The position numbers were made by a program, and so were the translations under genes. Below, piece after piece: positions 8,855-17,976 of a stretch of DNA of 53,038 nucleotides. The notes beneath the pieces were generated by a model. The model had not been told where the DNA came from, ran no database searches, and saw nothing but the letters and a program-made list of their open reading frames with translations. Origin of the DNA: Bdellovibrionales bacterium (lineage in GTDB: Bacteria > Bdellovibrionota > Bdellovibrionia > Bdellovibrionales > JAGQZY01); NCBI GenBank assembly GCA_020435205.1, contig JAGQZY010000008.1, positions 1-53,038 of the forward strand. The letters are read 5' to 3'. Each line of letters begins with the position of its first letter. The first letter of the stretch is position 1.

Positions 8855-10183
8855 GTGGGGGAGCTAGATCTAGATAAATACATTAAAAATTTGGAACGAA
8901 GAATCTTGGTCAAAGATATTGGCAAGGTTACCGATGTCGTCGGCAACTTGATTGAAGGATATTTGCCAGGAGCAAAACTCGGCAGCGTTTGCGAGATTGC
9001 TGCCGTTGGACGCCCACCTATCATTACGGAAGTGATTGGCTTTCAGGACAAAAAGGTTCTGATGATGCCCCTCACTGAGCTGTCTTCTATTGGGTTTGGT
9101 AGTCGAATTGAGTTGGTGCGAACAACCGCTAGCATAAAGGTGGGACCTCATATTTTGGGTCGAGTGATCAATGGCCTTGGGGAGCCTATTGATAACAAGC
9201 GCCCAATGCCAGTGAGTGACGAGGTACAGATTTATCGAGATTCAAGTAATCCTATGGATCGAGTGCCCATCCGTGAACCTTTAGATTTGGGAATAAAAGC
9301 CATTAATAGCTTTCTAACTGTTGGCAAAGGTCAGCGCGTGGGCGTGATGGCAGGGTCGGGAGTCGGAAAATCAGTATTGATGGGTATGATTGCGCGCTCG
9401 ACTCAGTCCGACGTCAATGTGATTGCTTTGATTGGTGAGCGCGGTCGTGAGGTTCGTGAGTTTGTGGAATATGCCCTCGGCGAAGAGGGATTAAAGAAAT
9501 CTGTGGTGGTTGCTGTGACGAGTGATCAAAGTCCGCTGATTCGGATGCGGGGGGCCTTTATTGCCACAGCCATTGCTGAATACTTTTCTGCTCAGGGCAA
9601 AGATGTACTTTTGATGATGGACTCGCTCACTCGCTTTGCCATGGCGCAAAGGGAAATTGGTTTGAACGCTGGCGAGCCTGTCACCACTAAGGGTTATACT
9701 CCGAGTGTTTTTAGTTTGATGCCAAAGCTTTTGGAAAGGGCGGGACAATTCGAAAAAAGTGGCTCGATTACCGGTCTTTATACCGTTCTTGTCGAAGGGG
9801 ATGACATGGATGATCCCATCGCCGACTCAGTCCGCTCTATTGTCGATGGTCACATTGTGCTTGATCGCTCTTTAGCACAAAAGGGGCATTTTCCAGCTAT
9901 TGATATTTTGCAGAGTGCGAGTCGAGTGATGCCAAATATTATTGGTGATGAGCACAAAGCTATGGCACAAGTGGCGCGTGCCCAGTTAGCCATCTACAAA
10001 GAAAACGAAGATTTGATTCGCATTGGTGCCTATCAGCCTGGGCAAAGTGAGGAGCTGGATCGAGCGATCGCCTTTTACAAACCATTAGAAAGATTTTTGA
10101 AACAGGAAGTGGATGAAACTTGGGGGCTGGGCCAATCCGTCAATGAGTTGAAAAGTGCCTTTTTGAAAAATGAAGAAATTTAA
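8855..10183 (+). CDS. fliI: Flagellum-specific export ATPase FliI
   Basis: 442 residues, an F1-beta-like ATPase. Walker A is AGSGVGKS at 166-173; Walker B is VLLMMDSLTR; GERGREVREF is the catalytic Glu region; the C-terminal part has QPGQSEELDRAI. It energises or assists unfolding and delivery of flagellar substrates to the FlhA/FlhB gate, with FliH and FliJ. The GTG start at 8855 has TAGGAGG about 7 bases upstream. The 3' end overlaps fliJ by 14 bases, linking production of the ATPase and its stalk protein. Confidence 0.97.
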   Translation: MGELDLDKYIKNLERRILVKDIGKVTDVVGNLIEGYLPGAKLGSVCEIAAVGRPPIITEVIGFQDKKVLMMPLTELSSIGFGSRIELVRTTASIKVGPHILGRVINGLGEPIDNKRPMPVSDEVQIYRDSSNPMDRVPIREPLDLGIKAINSFLTVGKGQRVGVMAGSGVGKSVLMGMIARSTQSDVNVIALIGERGREVREFVEYALGEEGLKKSVVVAVTSDQSPLIRMRGAFIATAIAEYFSAQGKDVLLMMDSLTRFAMAQREIGLNAGEPVTTKGYTPSVFSLMPKLLERAGQFEKSGSITGLYTVLVEGDDMDDPIADSVRSIVDGHIVLDRSLAQKGHFPAIDILQSASRVMPNIIGDEHKAMAQVARAQLAIYKENEDLIRIGAYQPGQSEELDRAIAFYKPLERFLKQEVDETWGLGQSVNELKSAFLKNEEI

Positions 10184-10625
10184 ATACAGAATTGAACCTT
10201 ATTTGAAATTTATAGAGCACCAAAGGGACCAAGCTCTTTATTTGGCTAAGGAGGCTGAATATGAGCTCAATTCCTGGAAAAGTAAATGGAAAGAATTGGA
10301 GACTAAGATGAAAAAAGCATATAACCTTAATAGTAGAATTGGCAAAGAGATCAGCGATATGCGCATGATTAATGACAATAATACATTTATCGAGTCTCTT
10401 AAAGACCAAATGAAAGATGTCTCCATTGAAATTCAACATGCCGAGACGATTTATCAAGAAAAACACCAAAAGTTGCTACAGCTACAGAAAAAGCTAAAGC
10501 AAATTGAACTCCATAAAGAAAAAGCCTTAGAAGACTTTAAACAGAAGTACAAAAAGCATTCGCAAAAATTGACTGATGAAATCAACTCTAGAAAATTAGG
10601 GGGCAAAAATGCAAAATCCCTATGA
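10170..10625 (+). CDS. fliJ: Flagellar export stalk protein FliJ
   Basis: 151 residues, almost all predicted coiled coil, starting with the family-like FKYRIEPYLKFIEHQRDQA. FliJ inserts in the centre of the FliI hexamer, like the gamma subunit of F1, and connects it with FlhA. The family is poorly conserved, so assignment rests mainly on length, coiled coil, N-terminal pattern and position right after fliI. It overlaps fliI by 14 bases and the next gene by 17 bases. Confidence 0.85.
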   Translation: MKKFKYRIEPYLKFIEHQRDQALYLAKEAEYELNSWKSKWKELETKMKKAYNLNSRIGKEISDMRMINDNNTFIESLKDQMKDVSIEIQHAETIYQEKHQKLLQLQKKLKQIELHKEKALEDFKQKYKKHSQKLTDEINSRKLGGKNAKSL

Positions 10626-11364
10626 TCGATACAAAGCTATGCACCATGAGCAGACGACTCAGTCTAAAAGGCCAAAGAAAAAAGGAAAAAAGCCGGTAAA
10701 GCGACGAATTCAAAAAGCCTCTTCGGGTGCCAAAAATTCAACCTGGCTTGTGATCTCTTGTGTGGCAGGACTTTTAGTCTCTTTCTACCTATTTGTGTAC
10801 GCAGATGAGGTTTTACAAACCCTTAGCCAGGTTCGCATAGGTGTATTTTCTAACAGTTTAGCCGAAGAGGGGGAAAATCCTGCCGACCCGAATCAGGAAA
10901 AAGGGGAAAATGCTGCCGCTTTACCGGTTGGCCAAGTTTCTCGACTGGAGACGGATGCAAAAAATTTGACGATGCAAAATGCTAGTGTTTACGAGGCGTT
11001 ACGGGGCAAGCGGTTAGAGCTTGAGAAGAAAGAGCGGGATCTGGCACGCATGGAAGAGGACTTGCAGAAGCAGAAGGCTGAGATAAAAAAGCAACTGAAG
11101 GAAATGCAGGACATGCGAAGAGAGATTTCATCGGTATTAGAAGAAAAGGTAAAAACTGACGAGGGTTCTATTAATAAACTTGTTGGTGTTTACTCGAGTA
11201 TGCGTCCAGAAAACGCCGCAAAAATTTTGACCGATATCGATGAGGAACTTGCGATTAAGGTTCTAGCCTTAATGAAAAAACAAAGTGCTGCAGAAATTTT
11301 AAACTTTATTGAGCCTGGCAAGGCTCGACGTTTGTCAGAAAAATATGCGGGCTTACAAAAGTAG
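10609..11364 (+). CDS. MotE/FlbB-like flagellar protein with MgtE-N-like domain
   Basis: 251 residues. A basic N-terminus is followed by one membrane helix (about residues 44-64, TWLVISCVAGLLVSFYLFVY), an acidic linker, a strong coiled coil (about 115-185) and a C-terminal domain with VYSSMRPENAAKILTDIDEELAIKVL, the MgtE-N/FliG-like fold. MotE chaperones the stator protein MotC in some bacteria and FlbB supports stators in spirochaetes, so a periplasmic role near the motor is likely. It sits between fliJ and fliK, a usual place. The precise function here is inferred from the family. Confidence 0.78.
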   Translation: MQNPYDRYKAMHHEQTTQSKRPKKKGKKPVKRRIQKASSGAKNSTWLVISCVAGLLVSFYLFVYADEVLQTLSQVRIGVFSNSLAEEGENPADPNQEKGENAAALPVGQVSRLETDAKNLTMQNASVYEALRGKRLELEKKERDLARMEEDLQKQKAEIKKQLKEMQDMRREISSVLEEKVKTDEGSINKLVGVYSSMRPENAAKILTDIDEELAIKVLALMKKQSAAEILNFIEPGKARRLSEKYAGLQK

Positions 11365-11373
11365 GAGAAGAGA

Positions 11374-12717
11374 GTGAATATCCAGGGCGTAGATACATTA
11401 TTAAAATCTGACAAACTGCCTCAGCAGACTCGTCAGCGCTCAGAAGATCTTAAGGTCTTTAAGGATATCCTTACGCAGAAACATTCCAAAGTAACAGAAT
11501 TCAATAATCAAAAAGACTCTTACAAATTAAAAGAGCGTCACGATGATGATCTTTATGCTGGACAAGTAACGGATCCTCGTCACGAAAATATGTCGACCTA
11601 TAAAAGAGATAAAGATCGTGTGGGCGAAGGCCATCAAGCTTCGCGCAGAGAGCCACAAGCTCATACACAAAAAGGACAAACTCAGCATAAAGAGGAGGCC
11701 TCTAAGGCAACAGGTCCTGTGTCGTCTCGCCCTGAGGACAGCCAAGAAGTCGTTCAACAAAAAGACAATTTTATAGTTGGCGAGAGCGAAAAAATAAACA
11801 ACACCGGCCTCTCGTTAAACATTTCGGATGCCTTAAATAAAACTTTAGAAAAAAATGAAATTCAAGACTTTGAGCAACAACTCAATCAGATGCTTGATCA
11901 AAAGGCTCTAGAACTGAATGAATCCTTCAAGGGTGTGGGAACACCAAAAGCTGACAAATTAGCAGCCGCTCTTAATAGTATTCAACAAGAGACGGCCGGA
12001 TTAGAGGGCGAAGGGAGTGCCGAGCTTCAGTCTTTAATTGGCGGACAAGATCTACAAAGTTTAGCGCAAGATCAAACTCAGAGCGGCGGTGAAGAGTCCA
12101 CCGATATGAATTTCTTCCCAGGTCAAGGAGCTGAACAAAACTTCAAAGTGGATGCTAAGGACAACTTCTTTTTAGAAAAGTTGCAGGAAGTGGATGGGTC
12201 TGCAGGAAAAAATCAAAAGATCGACAACTTAAATTCCATCGTGAAACAAGCTCGCGCCTTTATCCATGATGGTGGTGGAGAGATGCGTATGGAGCTAGCT
12301 CCTGAAGGGTTGGGAAAAGTTCACTTAAAAGTGGCTGTCGATAACGGCCAAGTGAATATTGAAATGTTGGCTGATAATAACATGGCCAAAAAAGCTCTGG
12401 AGCAGGGTCTTGCTGAAATCAAAGCGAGTTTGGAAAATCACAAACTATTAGTTGAAAACTTTAAAGTAGAAATGAGTCAAGATTATCAAAGAGACTTTTC
12501 TGACCTTGCTAATCATATGCAAGAACAAGAAAACCGAGAGTTTGCTCAGCAGTTTCTTGGAGAATTTCGCCAACAGCGTGAAGAGCGCTTGGGTGGGGTC
12601 TTTGATGGATTTAGAGGATTGAGAGACAAAGGGCCTGAGCCCAGTTTGTCGCTGAACCACCGCCGCCAGGCCTACCAGGAAAATGGTAAGGGTCGCGGCT
12701 TGGATATCGTTGCCTAG
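11374..12717 (+). CDS. fliK: Flagellar hook-length control protein FliK
   Basis: 447 residues. The first 280 are polar and low in conservation (Gln/Glu/Lys/Ser-rich), as expected for the ruler part. The C-terminal Flg_hook domain has the typical GGEMRMELAPEGLGKVHLKV, then NMAKKALEQGLAEIKASL. FliK is secreted during hook growth and makes FlhB switch from rod/hook to filament export. GTG start at 11374 with AGGAGAAGAG before it. Placed before flgD and flgE, the cap and subunit of the structure it measures. Confidence 0.92.
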   Translation: MNIQGVDTLLKSDKLPQQTRQRSEDLKVFKDILTQKHSKVTEFNNQKDSYKLKERHDDDLYAGQVTDPRHENMSTYKRDKDRVGEGHQASRREPQAHTQKGQTQHKEEASKATGPVSSRPEDSQEVVQQKDNFIVGESEKINNTGLSLNISDALNKTLEKNEIQDFEQQLNQMLDQKALELNESFKGVGTPKADKLAAALNSIQQETAGLEGEGSAELQSLIGGQDLQSLAQDQTQSGGEESTDMNFFPGQGAEQNFKVDAKDNFFLEKLQEVDGSAGKNQKIDNLNSIVKQARAFIHDGGGEMRMELAPEGLGKVHLKVAVDNGQVNIEMLADNNMAKKALEQGLAEIKASLENHKLLVENFKVEMSQDYQRDFSDLANHMQEQENREFAQQFLGEFRQQREERLGGVFDGFRGLRDKGPEPSLSLNHRRQAYQENGKGRGLDIVA

Positions 12718-12727
12718 GAGCTAGATT

Positions 12728-13657
12728 ATGAATAGTAAGATTGGAAATTCAGGAATACCAGCAAGAGCTCTTAATATCCGAGAGAAGACGAGTAACGTGC
12801 AAACCAACGACCCTTTAAAGATGAAAAAGGAGTTCGATGGAAAAAGTCTCGACCAGATTCTCAATCAAGTGGCAGATCCTAACTTTAAACATAATCCGCA
12901 GCGTGTGAAAGGTCATGGTAATGCTGATCTCGGGAAAGATGCTTTCTTTAAGCTGATGCTGACTCAATTGAAGCAACAGGATCCGACCAACCCTTTAAAA
13001 AGTCATGAAATGGCTGCGCAATTAGCTCAATTTACATCTGTTGAGCAGCTTTCCAATATGAACGAAACTTTAGGGAAAATGGCCAATGGCAGTGAAAAAG
13101 GCTCTAAATATGATGTTCTTAATTTGATAGGAAAAATAGTCGGTGGCGACTCTGGAACTATTGACCGCATGAAGGGTGATAAAGAGCATGTCATCGGTTT
13201 TAATTTACCAAAAGATGCTGAAAGAGCCGTTATTGAAATCAAAGATGATAAGGGCACTCTGATTAAAAAATATGAACTCACTGAGCTCAAGCAAGGAAAG
13301 AACCAGATCATTTGGAATGGCTTGGGTAGCGATGGTAGCGACGCCAATGTTGGCCAATACCAAGCTGAGATTACTGCCTTTAGTAAAGGGCAAAAAATCA
13401 AAGCGGATACTCAGTTCAAGGGTGCTGTTGATGGTGTCAAGTTCACGGGGCAAGGTCCTCAGTTGATTGTTGATGGTAAAGTGCTCAACTTGAAAGATGT
13501 AAAGACAATAGAAGTGAACAAAATGAAAAAAGATAAACAGGTGAATACAATCAATCCAAATTCACAGATCTCCAAGGGCGCAAAAGTCGCAAAGCAAACT
13601 GCGAACCTTGAACAGGCTCGAATGGATTCGGATCTTAAAGAGAAATTGATTCGCTAA
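12728..13657 (+). CDS. flgD: Flagellar hook capping protein FlgD
   Basis: 309 residues. The FlgD N-terminal motif is clear: FFKLMLTQLKQQDPTNPL followed by AQLAQFTSVEQLSNMN. The middle has the FLgD Ig-like segments with NQIIWNGLGSDGSDANVGQYQAEI. It forms the cap that helps polymerise FlgE. It is longer than many FlgD proteins because of a Lys-rich tail of about 60 residues with no recognised domain. ATG 12728 is preceded by TAGGAG. Confidence 0.95.
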   Translation: MNSKIGNSGIPARALNIREKTSNVQTNDPLKMKKEFDGKSLDQILNQVADPNFKHNPQRVKGHGNADLGKDAFFKLMLTQLKQQDPTNPLKSHEMAAQLAQFTSVEQLSNMNETLGKMANGSEKGSKYDVLNLIGKIVGGDSGTIDRMKGDKEHVIGFNLPKDAERAVIEIKDDKGTLIKKYELTELKQGKNQIIWNGLGSDGSDANVGQYQAEITAFSKGQKIKADTQFKGAVDGVKFTGQGPQLIVDGKVLNLKDVKTIEVNKMKKDKQVNTINPNSQISKGAKVAKQTANLEQARMDSDLKEKLIR

Positions 13658-13677
13658 GCGGAAAGTAGGGGGGAGAG

Positions 13678-14964
13678 ATGGCAGTATTAACTTCGATGTA
13701 TTCAAGCGTGACGGGTTTAAAAGCCCATGGTCAGGCTTTGAGTATCGTTGCGGACAACGTAGCGAACGCATCGACCAACGGGTTTAAATCCAGCCGTGCT
13801 GAATTTCAAGATCTTTTGTCAAGAAGCTTGAAGGGAGCCTTCGGAGGAAACCAGATCGGTCGAGGGGCTAAACTAGGTGCGGTTAACCCAATCCTTGTGC
13901 AAGGTAACGTCGATAACACAGATCGAGTTACAGACCTTGCTATCAACGGTAATGGTTATTTTGTCGTTGATGGATATGACGGTCGTGCCTATACAAGAAA
14001 TGGCGAACTCCATTTTGATAAAGAAGGATACCTTGTGACCAGTGACAATTACCATCTCAAGGGTTTTGAAGCCAATCCTGATGGTACAATCACTAATAAA
14101 CTTGAAGACATTCGTTTACCGAGTGCGTTGGTTTCTGCTAAGCCTTCAAAAACAGTAAGAATGGATATTAACTTGGACTCCCGAGCACCAAAAGGTCGAG
14201 TCTTTAATGTAAATGATCCCTACAACTCTTCTGACTTCACCACTGGTGTTGAAGTCTATGACTCGCAAGGGGCAAAACATTTGATCACCATGGCTTTTAA
14301 TAAAGTAGAAGACGGTGTGTGGGAGTGGAGAGCTCTTGCCAATGGTTCTGAAGTGGTGAATGGAGGGCCAGGCCAGTATACGCAAGTGGGCCTTGGACGT
14401 CTTACCTTCACTCCAGAAGGTCTTCTCAATACTGAGGAAGTTTTAGAAAAGAACTTCAACTTCAATAATGGAGCCTTGCCAGGGCAAGACATTGTGTTTG
14501 ATTTTGGTGAATCAATCACAACCGATGGTGGGTCAGGCTATAAAGCTTCCAAGCAATATGGTTCCAAGTCTGACTTAATGTCTTGGTCACAAGATGGTGC
14601 CGCGGCGGGACGCCTCACGGGTCTTTCTTTCGACGATACTGGGGTTCTCACAGCGATGTACTCCAATGGGACGACAAAAGACATGTACCAAGTGGCTATT
14701 GCCAAGTTCCAAAGTCCCGAAGGTCTTTATAAGTCGGGATCGAACAAGATGCGTGAATCTCGTATGTCAGGTCCTCCTGCTATCGGAAAACCAGCAGAAG
14801 GCGGTCGTGGTCAGGTTTTCGCCAAAGCCATTGAGCGATCGACAACGGATATCGCTAAAGAGTTTGTTAATATGATTCAGTATCAACGAAACTTCCAGGC
14901 CAATGCCAAGGGAATTTCAACGGCTGATGAAATGTTAGCTGATGTCATCAATATCAAACGATAG
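13678..14964 (+). CDS. flgE: Flagellar hook protein FlgE
   Basis: 428 residues. N-terminal hook/rod signature SSVTGLKAHGQALSIVADNVANASTNGFK; C-terminal helix EFVNMIQYQRNFQANAKGIST, which forms the inner D0 coil. The middle D1/D2 domains have the usual FlgE features (TDLAINGNGYFVV; VEVYDSQGAKHLI). It is polymerised under the FlgD cap to form the hook. The ATG has GGGGGGAGAG upstream. Last gene of operon 1, followed directly by a strong terminator. Confidence 0.97.
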   Translation: MAVLTSMYSSVTGLKAHGQALSIVADNVANASTNGFKSSRAEFQDLLSRSLKGAFGGNQIGRGAKLGAVNPILVQGNVDNTDRVTDLAINGNGYFVVDGYDGRAYTRNGELHFDKEGYLVTSDNYHLKGFEANPDGTITNKLEDIRLPSALVSAKPSKTVRMDINLDSRAPKGRVFNVNDPYNSSDFTTGVEVYDSQGAKHLITMAFNKVEDGVWEWRALANGSEVVNGGPGQYTQVGLGRLTFTPEGLLNTEEVLEKNFNFNNGALPGQDIVFDFGESITTDGGSGYKASKQYGSKSDLMSWSQDGAAAGRLTGLSFDDTGVLTAMYSNGTTKDMYQVAIAKFQSPEGLYKSGSNKMRESRMSGPPAIGKPAEGGRGQVFAKAIERSTTDIAKEFVNMIQYQRNFQANAKGISTADEMLADVINIKR

Positions 14965-14986
14965 GTTTGAGTAACCAAACCCCATA

Positions 14987-15018
14987 GGCCAGCTTTTTAT
15001 TAAGCTGGCCTTTTTTTT
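14987..15018 (+). terminator. Rho-independent terminator of flagellar operon 1
   Basis: Perfect inverted repeat GGCCAGCTT (14987-14995) and AAGCTGGCC (15002-15010) with a short loop, followed by eight T. It ends the flgB-flgE operon. The final TTA of the T-tract doubles as the stop codon of the convergent symporter gene. Confidence 0.93.
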
Positions 15019-16516
15019 ATGATTTTTCCAACTTACCAGAGCGATAGAGACCCCAGTAGGTGTCGAGTTCGGAGCGAACTTTTTTGATCAAAAATAAAAT
15101 TCCTAAAATGTTGGGGAAAGCCATCCCCAGGATCATCAGATCACCAAATTCTAAAACTGTGGTTGAGGTAGTGATCGCGCCAAGAAAGACCACAACTAAG
15201 AGGAGGCCTCGGTAAACCATGGAGTATTTTTCGCTAAAAATAAAACTAAAGCAGCGTTCTCCATAGTAGGACCATGAGATAATTGTGGAAAAGGCAAAAA
15301 GAACCACAGATAAGGAGAGCACATAAGGAAACCACGGGATCACTTGGCCCATGGCCATAGAGGTTAGTGCTGCACCTTGCTGTGATTCAATCACTGATTG
15401 GTAGTCAGGGTTTGCATAGGCGCCAGTGATGACAATCACCAGGGCCGTCATTGTGCAAATCACAACCGTGTCGATAAAAGGCTCGAGCAGGGCGACCAGG
15501 CCCTCTTGAATGGGATACTCAGACTTGGCGGCCGAATGGGCGATGGGAGCTGAACCAACCCCAGCCTCATTGGAAAAGGCGGCTCGCTTGAAGCCTGTGA
15601 CAAGAACACCAACAAGTCCACCAAAACCGGCCTCTGATGTGAAGGCGCTAGAAAAGATGGTGGAAATAGCTTCAGGCAGTAGTGAATAATTGACCACTAA
15701 AATGTAAAGGCAAGCGGCAATATAGATCCCACACATAGTGGGCACAATTCTTTCTGCAACATTGGCGATTCGTTTAATACCACCAATGATCACAATACCA
15801 ACCAAGACGGACATAATCAGTCCATAGGCCCATTTGTGGTCAGCAAAGAAGGGAATCGTTTGAGAAATGGCATTCAATGACTGATTGACCTGAAAAGAAG
15901 AGCCGCCCCCAAAGGAACCACCAATGCATAAAAAACTAAAGACAAATGCGAGAACCTTTCCAAGCTTAGCCTGGCCCATTTCAGCCAGTCCTTTGGAAAG
16001 GTATTCCATCGGCCCTCCCATGATATGTCCATCAGGGCGCCGTTCACGATAGATCATGGCAAGGGAGCATTCAGTAAACTTGGCGCTCATCCCAATGAGA
16101 CCTGCGACAATCATCCAGAAGGTGGCGCCTGGGCCACCCAGGGAAACGGCGACAGCAACGCCTGCGATGTTACCAAGGCCCACTGTGGCCGACAGAGCGG
16201 TTGTGAGGGCCTCAAAGTGGCTGACTTCGCCATCATCCCCTTCTTTGTCGTAATGGCCCCTGGTGATGTTAATGGCATGCCAGAGGGCGCGAAAATTGAT
16301 GAAGCGAAAGTAAAAGGTAAACAAGAGGGATCCACAGACTAACCAAGCTACGGTAAGAGGGAGGCTGACTCCATCCATAAAAAATAAAACATCAAAAAAG
16401 AAGATCGAAGCAATAGCCTCATTGATGTGGCCAAAAAAATTATTGATGAGGCTACCTGAAGAGGCCTGGGCGGCCCAGGGACTCAAGGTCAAAAGCAATA
16501 GGGTTATAAATTTCAT
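15017..16516 (-). CDS. Amino acid:sodium symporter, AgcS family (alanine or glycine)
   Basis: 499 residues. After a signal-like N-terminus there are about eleven membrane segments and typical AgcS stretches: TALSATVGLGNIAGVAVAV, the PGATFW segment, GGPMEYLSKGL, FKRAAFSNEAGVGSAPIAHS. The family imports alanine or glycine with Na+ (sometimes H+). ATG 16516 is preferred over the upstream frame start at 16573 because GGGGGG lies 5-10 bases before it. The 5' leader can form a long hairpin (16579-16629). It runs convergently toward flgE. Substrate cannot be told from sequence. Confidence 0.93.
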   Translation of the reverse strand: MKFITLLLLTLSPWAAQASSGSLINNFFGHINEAIASIFFFDVLFFMDGVSLPLTVAWLVCGSLLFTFYFRFINFRALWHAINITRGHYDKEGDDGEVSHFEALTTALSATVGLGNIAGVAVAVSLGGPGATFWMIVAGLIGMSAKFTECSLAMIYRERRPDGHIMGGPMEYLSKGLAEMGQAKLGKVLAFVFSFLCIGGSFGGGSSFQVNQSLNAISQTIPFFADHKWAYGLIMSVLVGIVIIGGIKRIANVAERIVPTMCGIYIAACLYILVVNYSLLPEAISTIFSSAFTSEAGFGGLVGVLVTGFKRAAFSNEAGVGSAPIAHSAAKSEYPIQEGLVALLEPFIDTVVICTMTALVIVITGAYANPDYQSVIESQQGAALTSMAMGQVIPWFPYVLSLSVVLFAFSTIISWSYYGERCFSFIFSEKYSMVYRGLLLVVVFLGAITTSTTVLEFGDLMILGMAFPNILGILFLIKKVRSELDTYWGLYRSGKLEKS

Positions 16517-16591
16517 CTGGCCCCCCAAATAAAGATTTTGTCGAATCAGCGGGAAACCTACCGAAAATATCATCTTCTGTCAGCCCCTGGC

Positions 16592-16614
16592 CCGCTAACG
16601 CCCTCTGTTAGCGG
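16592..16614 (-). other. Perfect 8-bp hairpin in the leader of the symporter gene
   Basis: CCGCTAAC (16592-16599) and GTTAGCGG (16607-16614) are exact inverted repeats with a 7-base loop. They are flanked by a second, imperfect pairing (CTGTC near 16577-16581 with GACAG near 16624-16628). No T-tract follows on either strand at this hairpin. It could be a regulatory leader structure or an operator. Confidence 0.5.
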
Positions 16615-16632
16615 CGGATCCTGGGACAGGGC

Positions 16633-16662
16633 AAAAAAAACCGGGCCTTACGCCCGGTTTTT
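16633..16662 (-). terminator. Bidirectional terminator downstream of HU
   Basis: CCGGGC (16641-16646), loop CTTAC, GCCCGG (16652-16657), with eight A on the left and five T on the right. On the minus strand it ends the HU transcript just before the symporter leader; it could also work on the plus strand. Confidence 0.88.
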
Positions 16663-16686
16663 AAAGTCTCTTCTTTTACAAGAAGA

Positions 16687-16959
16687 TTACTTCAACATAG
16701 TTTTAAATTCAGATCCTGGACGGAACTTGGGGTACCAAGCGGCAGGGATCTTAATTTCTTTACCAGTCTGAGGGTTACGACCCTTGCGAGCTTTTCTTTT
16801 TTGCTTTGTGAAAGTACCAAAACCAACCAATTTCACTTCGTCACCTTTCTTCACAGTTTTGCGAATGATGTCGAGTGTAGCATCCAACATGCGCTCAGTG
16901 TGAGCTTTTGTGGATTCAGTGTCTTTGGCAACTCTTTCGATAAGCTCTGCTTTATTCAT
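16687..16959 (-). CDS. hup: DNA-binding protein HU
   Basis: 90 residues, the normal HU length. It starts MNKAELIERVAK and contains the family hallmark GFGTFTKQKRKARKGRNPQTGKEI with the DNA-binding beta-arm. HU bends and compacts DNA without strong sequence preference. Start chosen at 16959: it has AAGGAGAAG upstream, while the longer frame adds unrelated residues. A promoter is visible at 17005-17033 and a terminator follows, so it is a single-gene unit. HU and IHF subunits share this fold; the N-terminus and arm favour HU. Confidence 0.95.
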   Translation of the reverse strand: MNKAELIERVAKDTESTKAHTERMLDATLDIIRKTVKKGDEVKLVGFGTFTKQKRKARKGRNPQTGKEIKIPAAWYPKFRPGSEFKTMLK

Positions 16960-17004
16960 GGCTTCTCCTTGTTGTTGTTTGTGTTTGCTGTTGCTTGCTA
17001 AGAA

Positions 17005-17033
17005 ATTGAAACTTAAGGCCACAAAGGGGTCAA
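17005..17033 (-). promoter_or_regulatory. Sigma-70-type promoter of the HU gene
   Basis: On the minus strand TTGACC (17033-17028), a 17-base spacer and TTCAAT (17010-17005). Five of six and four of six consensus matches at ideal spacing; start site about 40 bases before the HU ATG. Confidence 0.6.
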
Positions 17034-17165
17034 GCCAAATTCAGCAAAAAAAATGAAAAAAACCTGATTTTTAGGGGAAATTAAAGGATTTTAACCCTAG
17101 CGCACAGGGAATTTTCCTTTGACTCCTATGTTTTTGACTGAAAAAGGTGCAAAAGACCCCTTGCG

Positions 17166-17204
17166 AACAAAAAAACACAAGCCCGGTTTGGGCCTGTGTT
17201 TTTG
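17166..17204 (-). terminator. Rho-independent terminator of the lipoprotein gene at 17233-17976
   Basis: Ten-base stem ACACAAGCCC (17175-17184) with GGGCCTGTGT (17190-17199), one wobble, loop GGTTT, A-rich on the left and T-rich on the right. It lies 28 bases past the stop codon of the lipoprotein gene. Confidence 0.88.
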
Positions 17205-17232
17205 TGAGGTGTCTAGCTTATCTTGTTTCGGA

Positions 17233-17976
17233 TTAGAAGAAGGATCCAACCAATTGGTAACTATTGGTTTGTCCATAGATGTTGGCATAAAGCTCAAAAC
17301 GTTGAGTGCTGTAGTTGGGTTTCAAAGCCAAATACACTGAACTGCTGTTTTGATCATAATAGTTGCCATCAGAGGCTCTCACAAAGTTCAAACTCACCAT
17401 GTAGGTTGCATTGATGCGAATGTGACCAGTGATGTTGTTCTGTCCAGAGAGAGTCAAAGCGGAATCAGCATAAGAAGCTTGAACAGCAATAGCGCCATTT
17501 GTAGGAACGCCGTTCACAGTTGTCGTTTGAGTGACACTTTGACATTGACCAGAGCTATTTCCACCAAAAAGGCTATTGATAGCCCAGGCAGTCAAGTAGG
17601 TCGCTCCACATTGAGCAAAGGTGTTGAGCGTGTTGCTGAGGAATCCATTATTGATGGATAAATCATTGTTAAAAAGGTTGTTATTGGTGCTTCCAGAAAA
17701 AATAGGTGCACCTAACTTGGTTTCCACGGCCGCAACAAATAGCTGTTGGTTGCTAACAGTGAATGCGCCTGTTTTTGTACAACCACTGCTGTTTGTACAG
17801 TTAGCAACAACACTTGTGCTTGTTGGAAAAGGGAGCACTGAAGGGTCGCTACTCACGTCCGTGGTTGTATTAGAAGGGGTTGTGTTGGCAGGAGCCGAAG
17901 ACTTCTTGCTTCCACAAGCGGTCATAAGAAGGCCGACAAAAAATACCATCAAGCCTAGGGTTATTGTACGTTTCAT
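17233..17976 (-). CDS. Putative lipoprotein, unknown function
   Basis: 247 residues. Lipoprotein signal: basic MKRT, hydrophobic core, lipobox LMTAC with Cys at about residue 21, then GSKKSSAP. A long Ser/Thr/Asn/Pro-rich linker (about 25-65) is followed by a compact domain containing a CTNSSGC motif and two further Cys residues (Cys near FAQCGATYL and SSGQCQS). I do not recognise the domain. The residue after Cys is Gly rather than Asp, so outer-membrane localisation would be the default by the E. coli rule. Single gene with its own terminator; an AT-rich TATAAT lies 5' (near 18063) but without a good -35. Confidence 0.8.
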   Translation of the reverse strand: MKRTITLGLMVFFVGLLMTACGSKKSSAPANTTPSNTTTDVSSDPSVLPFPTSTSVVANCTNSSGCTKTGAFTVSNQQLFVAAVETKLGAPIFSGSTNNNLFNNDLSINNGFLSNTLNTFAQCGATYLTAWAINSLFGGNSSGQCQSVTQTTTVNGVPTNGAIAVQASYADSALTLSGQNNITGHIRINATYMVSLNFVRASDGNYYDQNSSSVYLALKPNYSTQRFELYANIYGQTNSYQLVGSFF

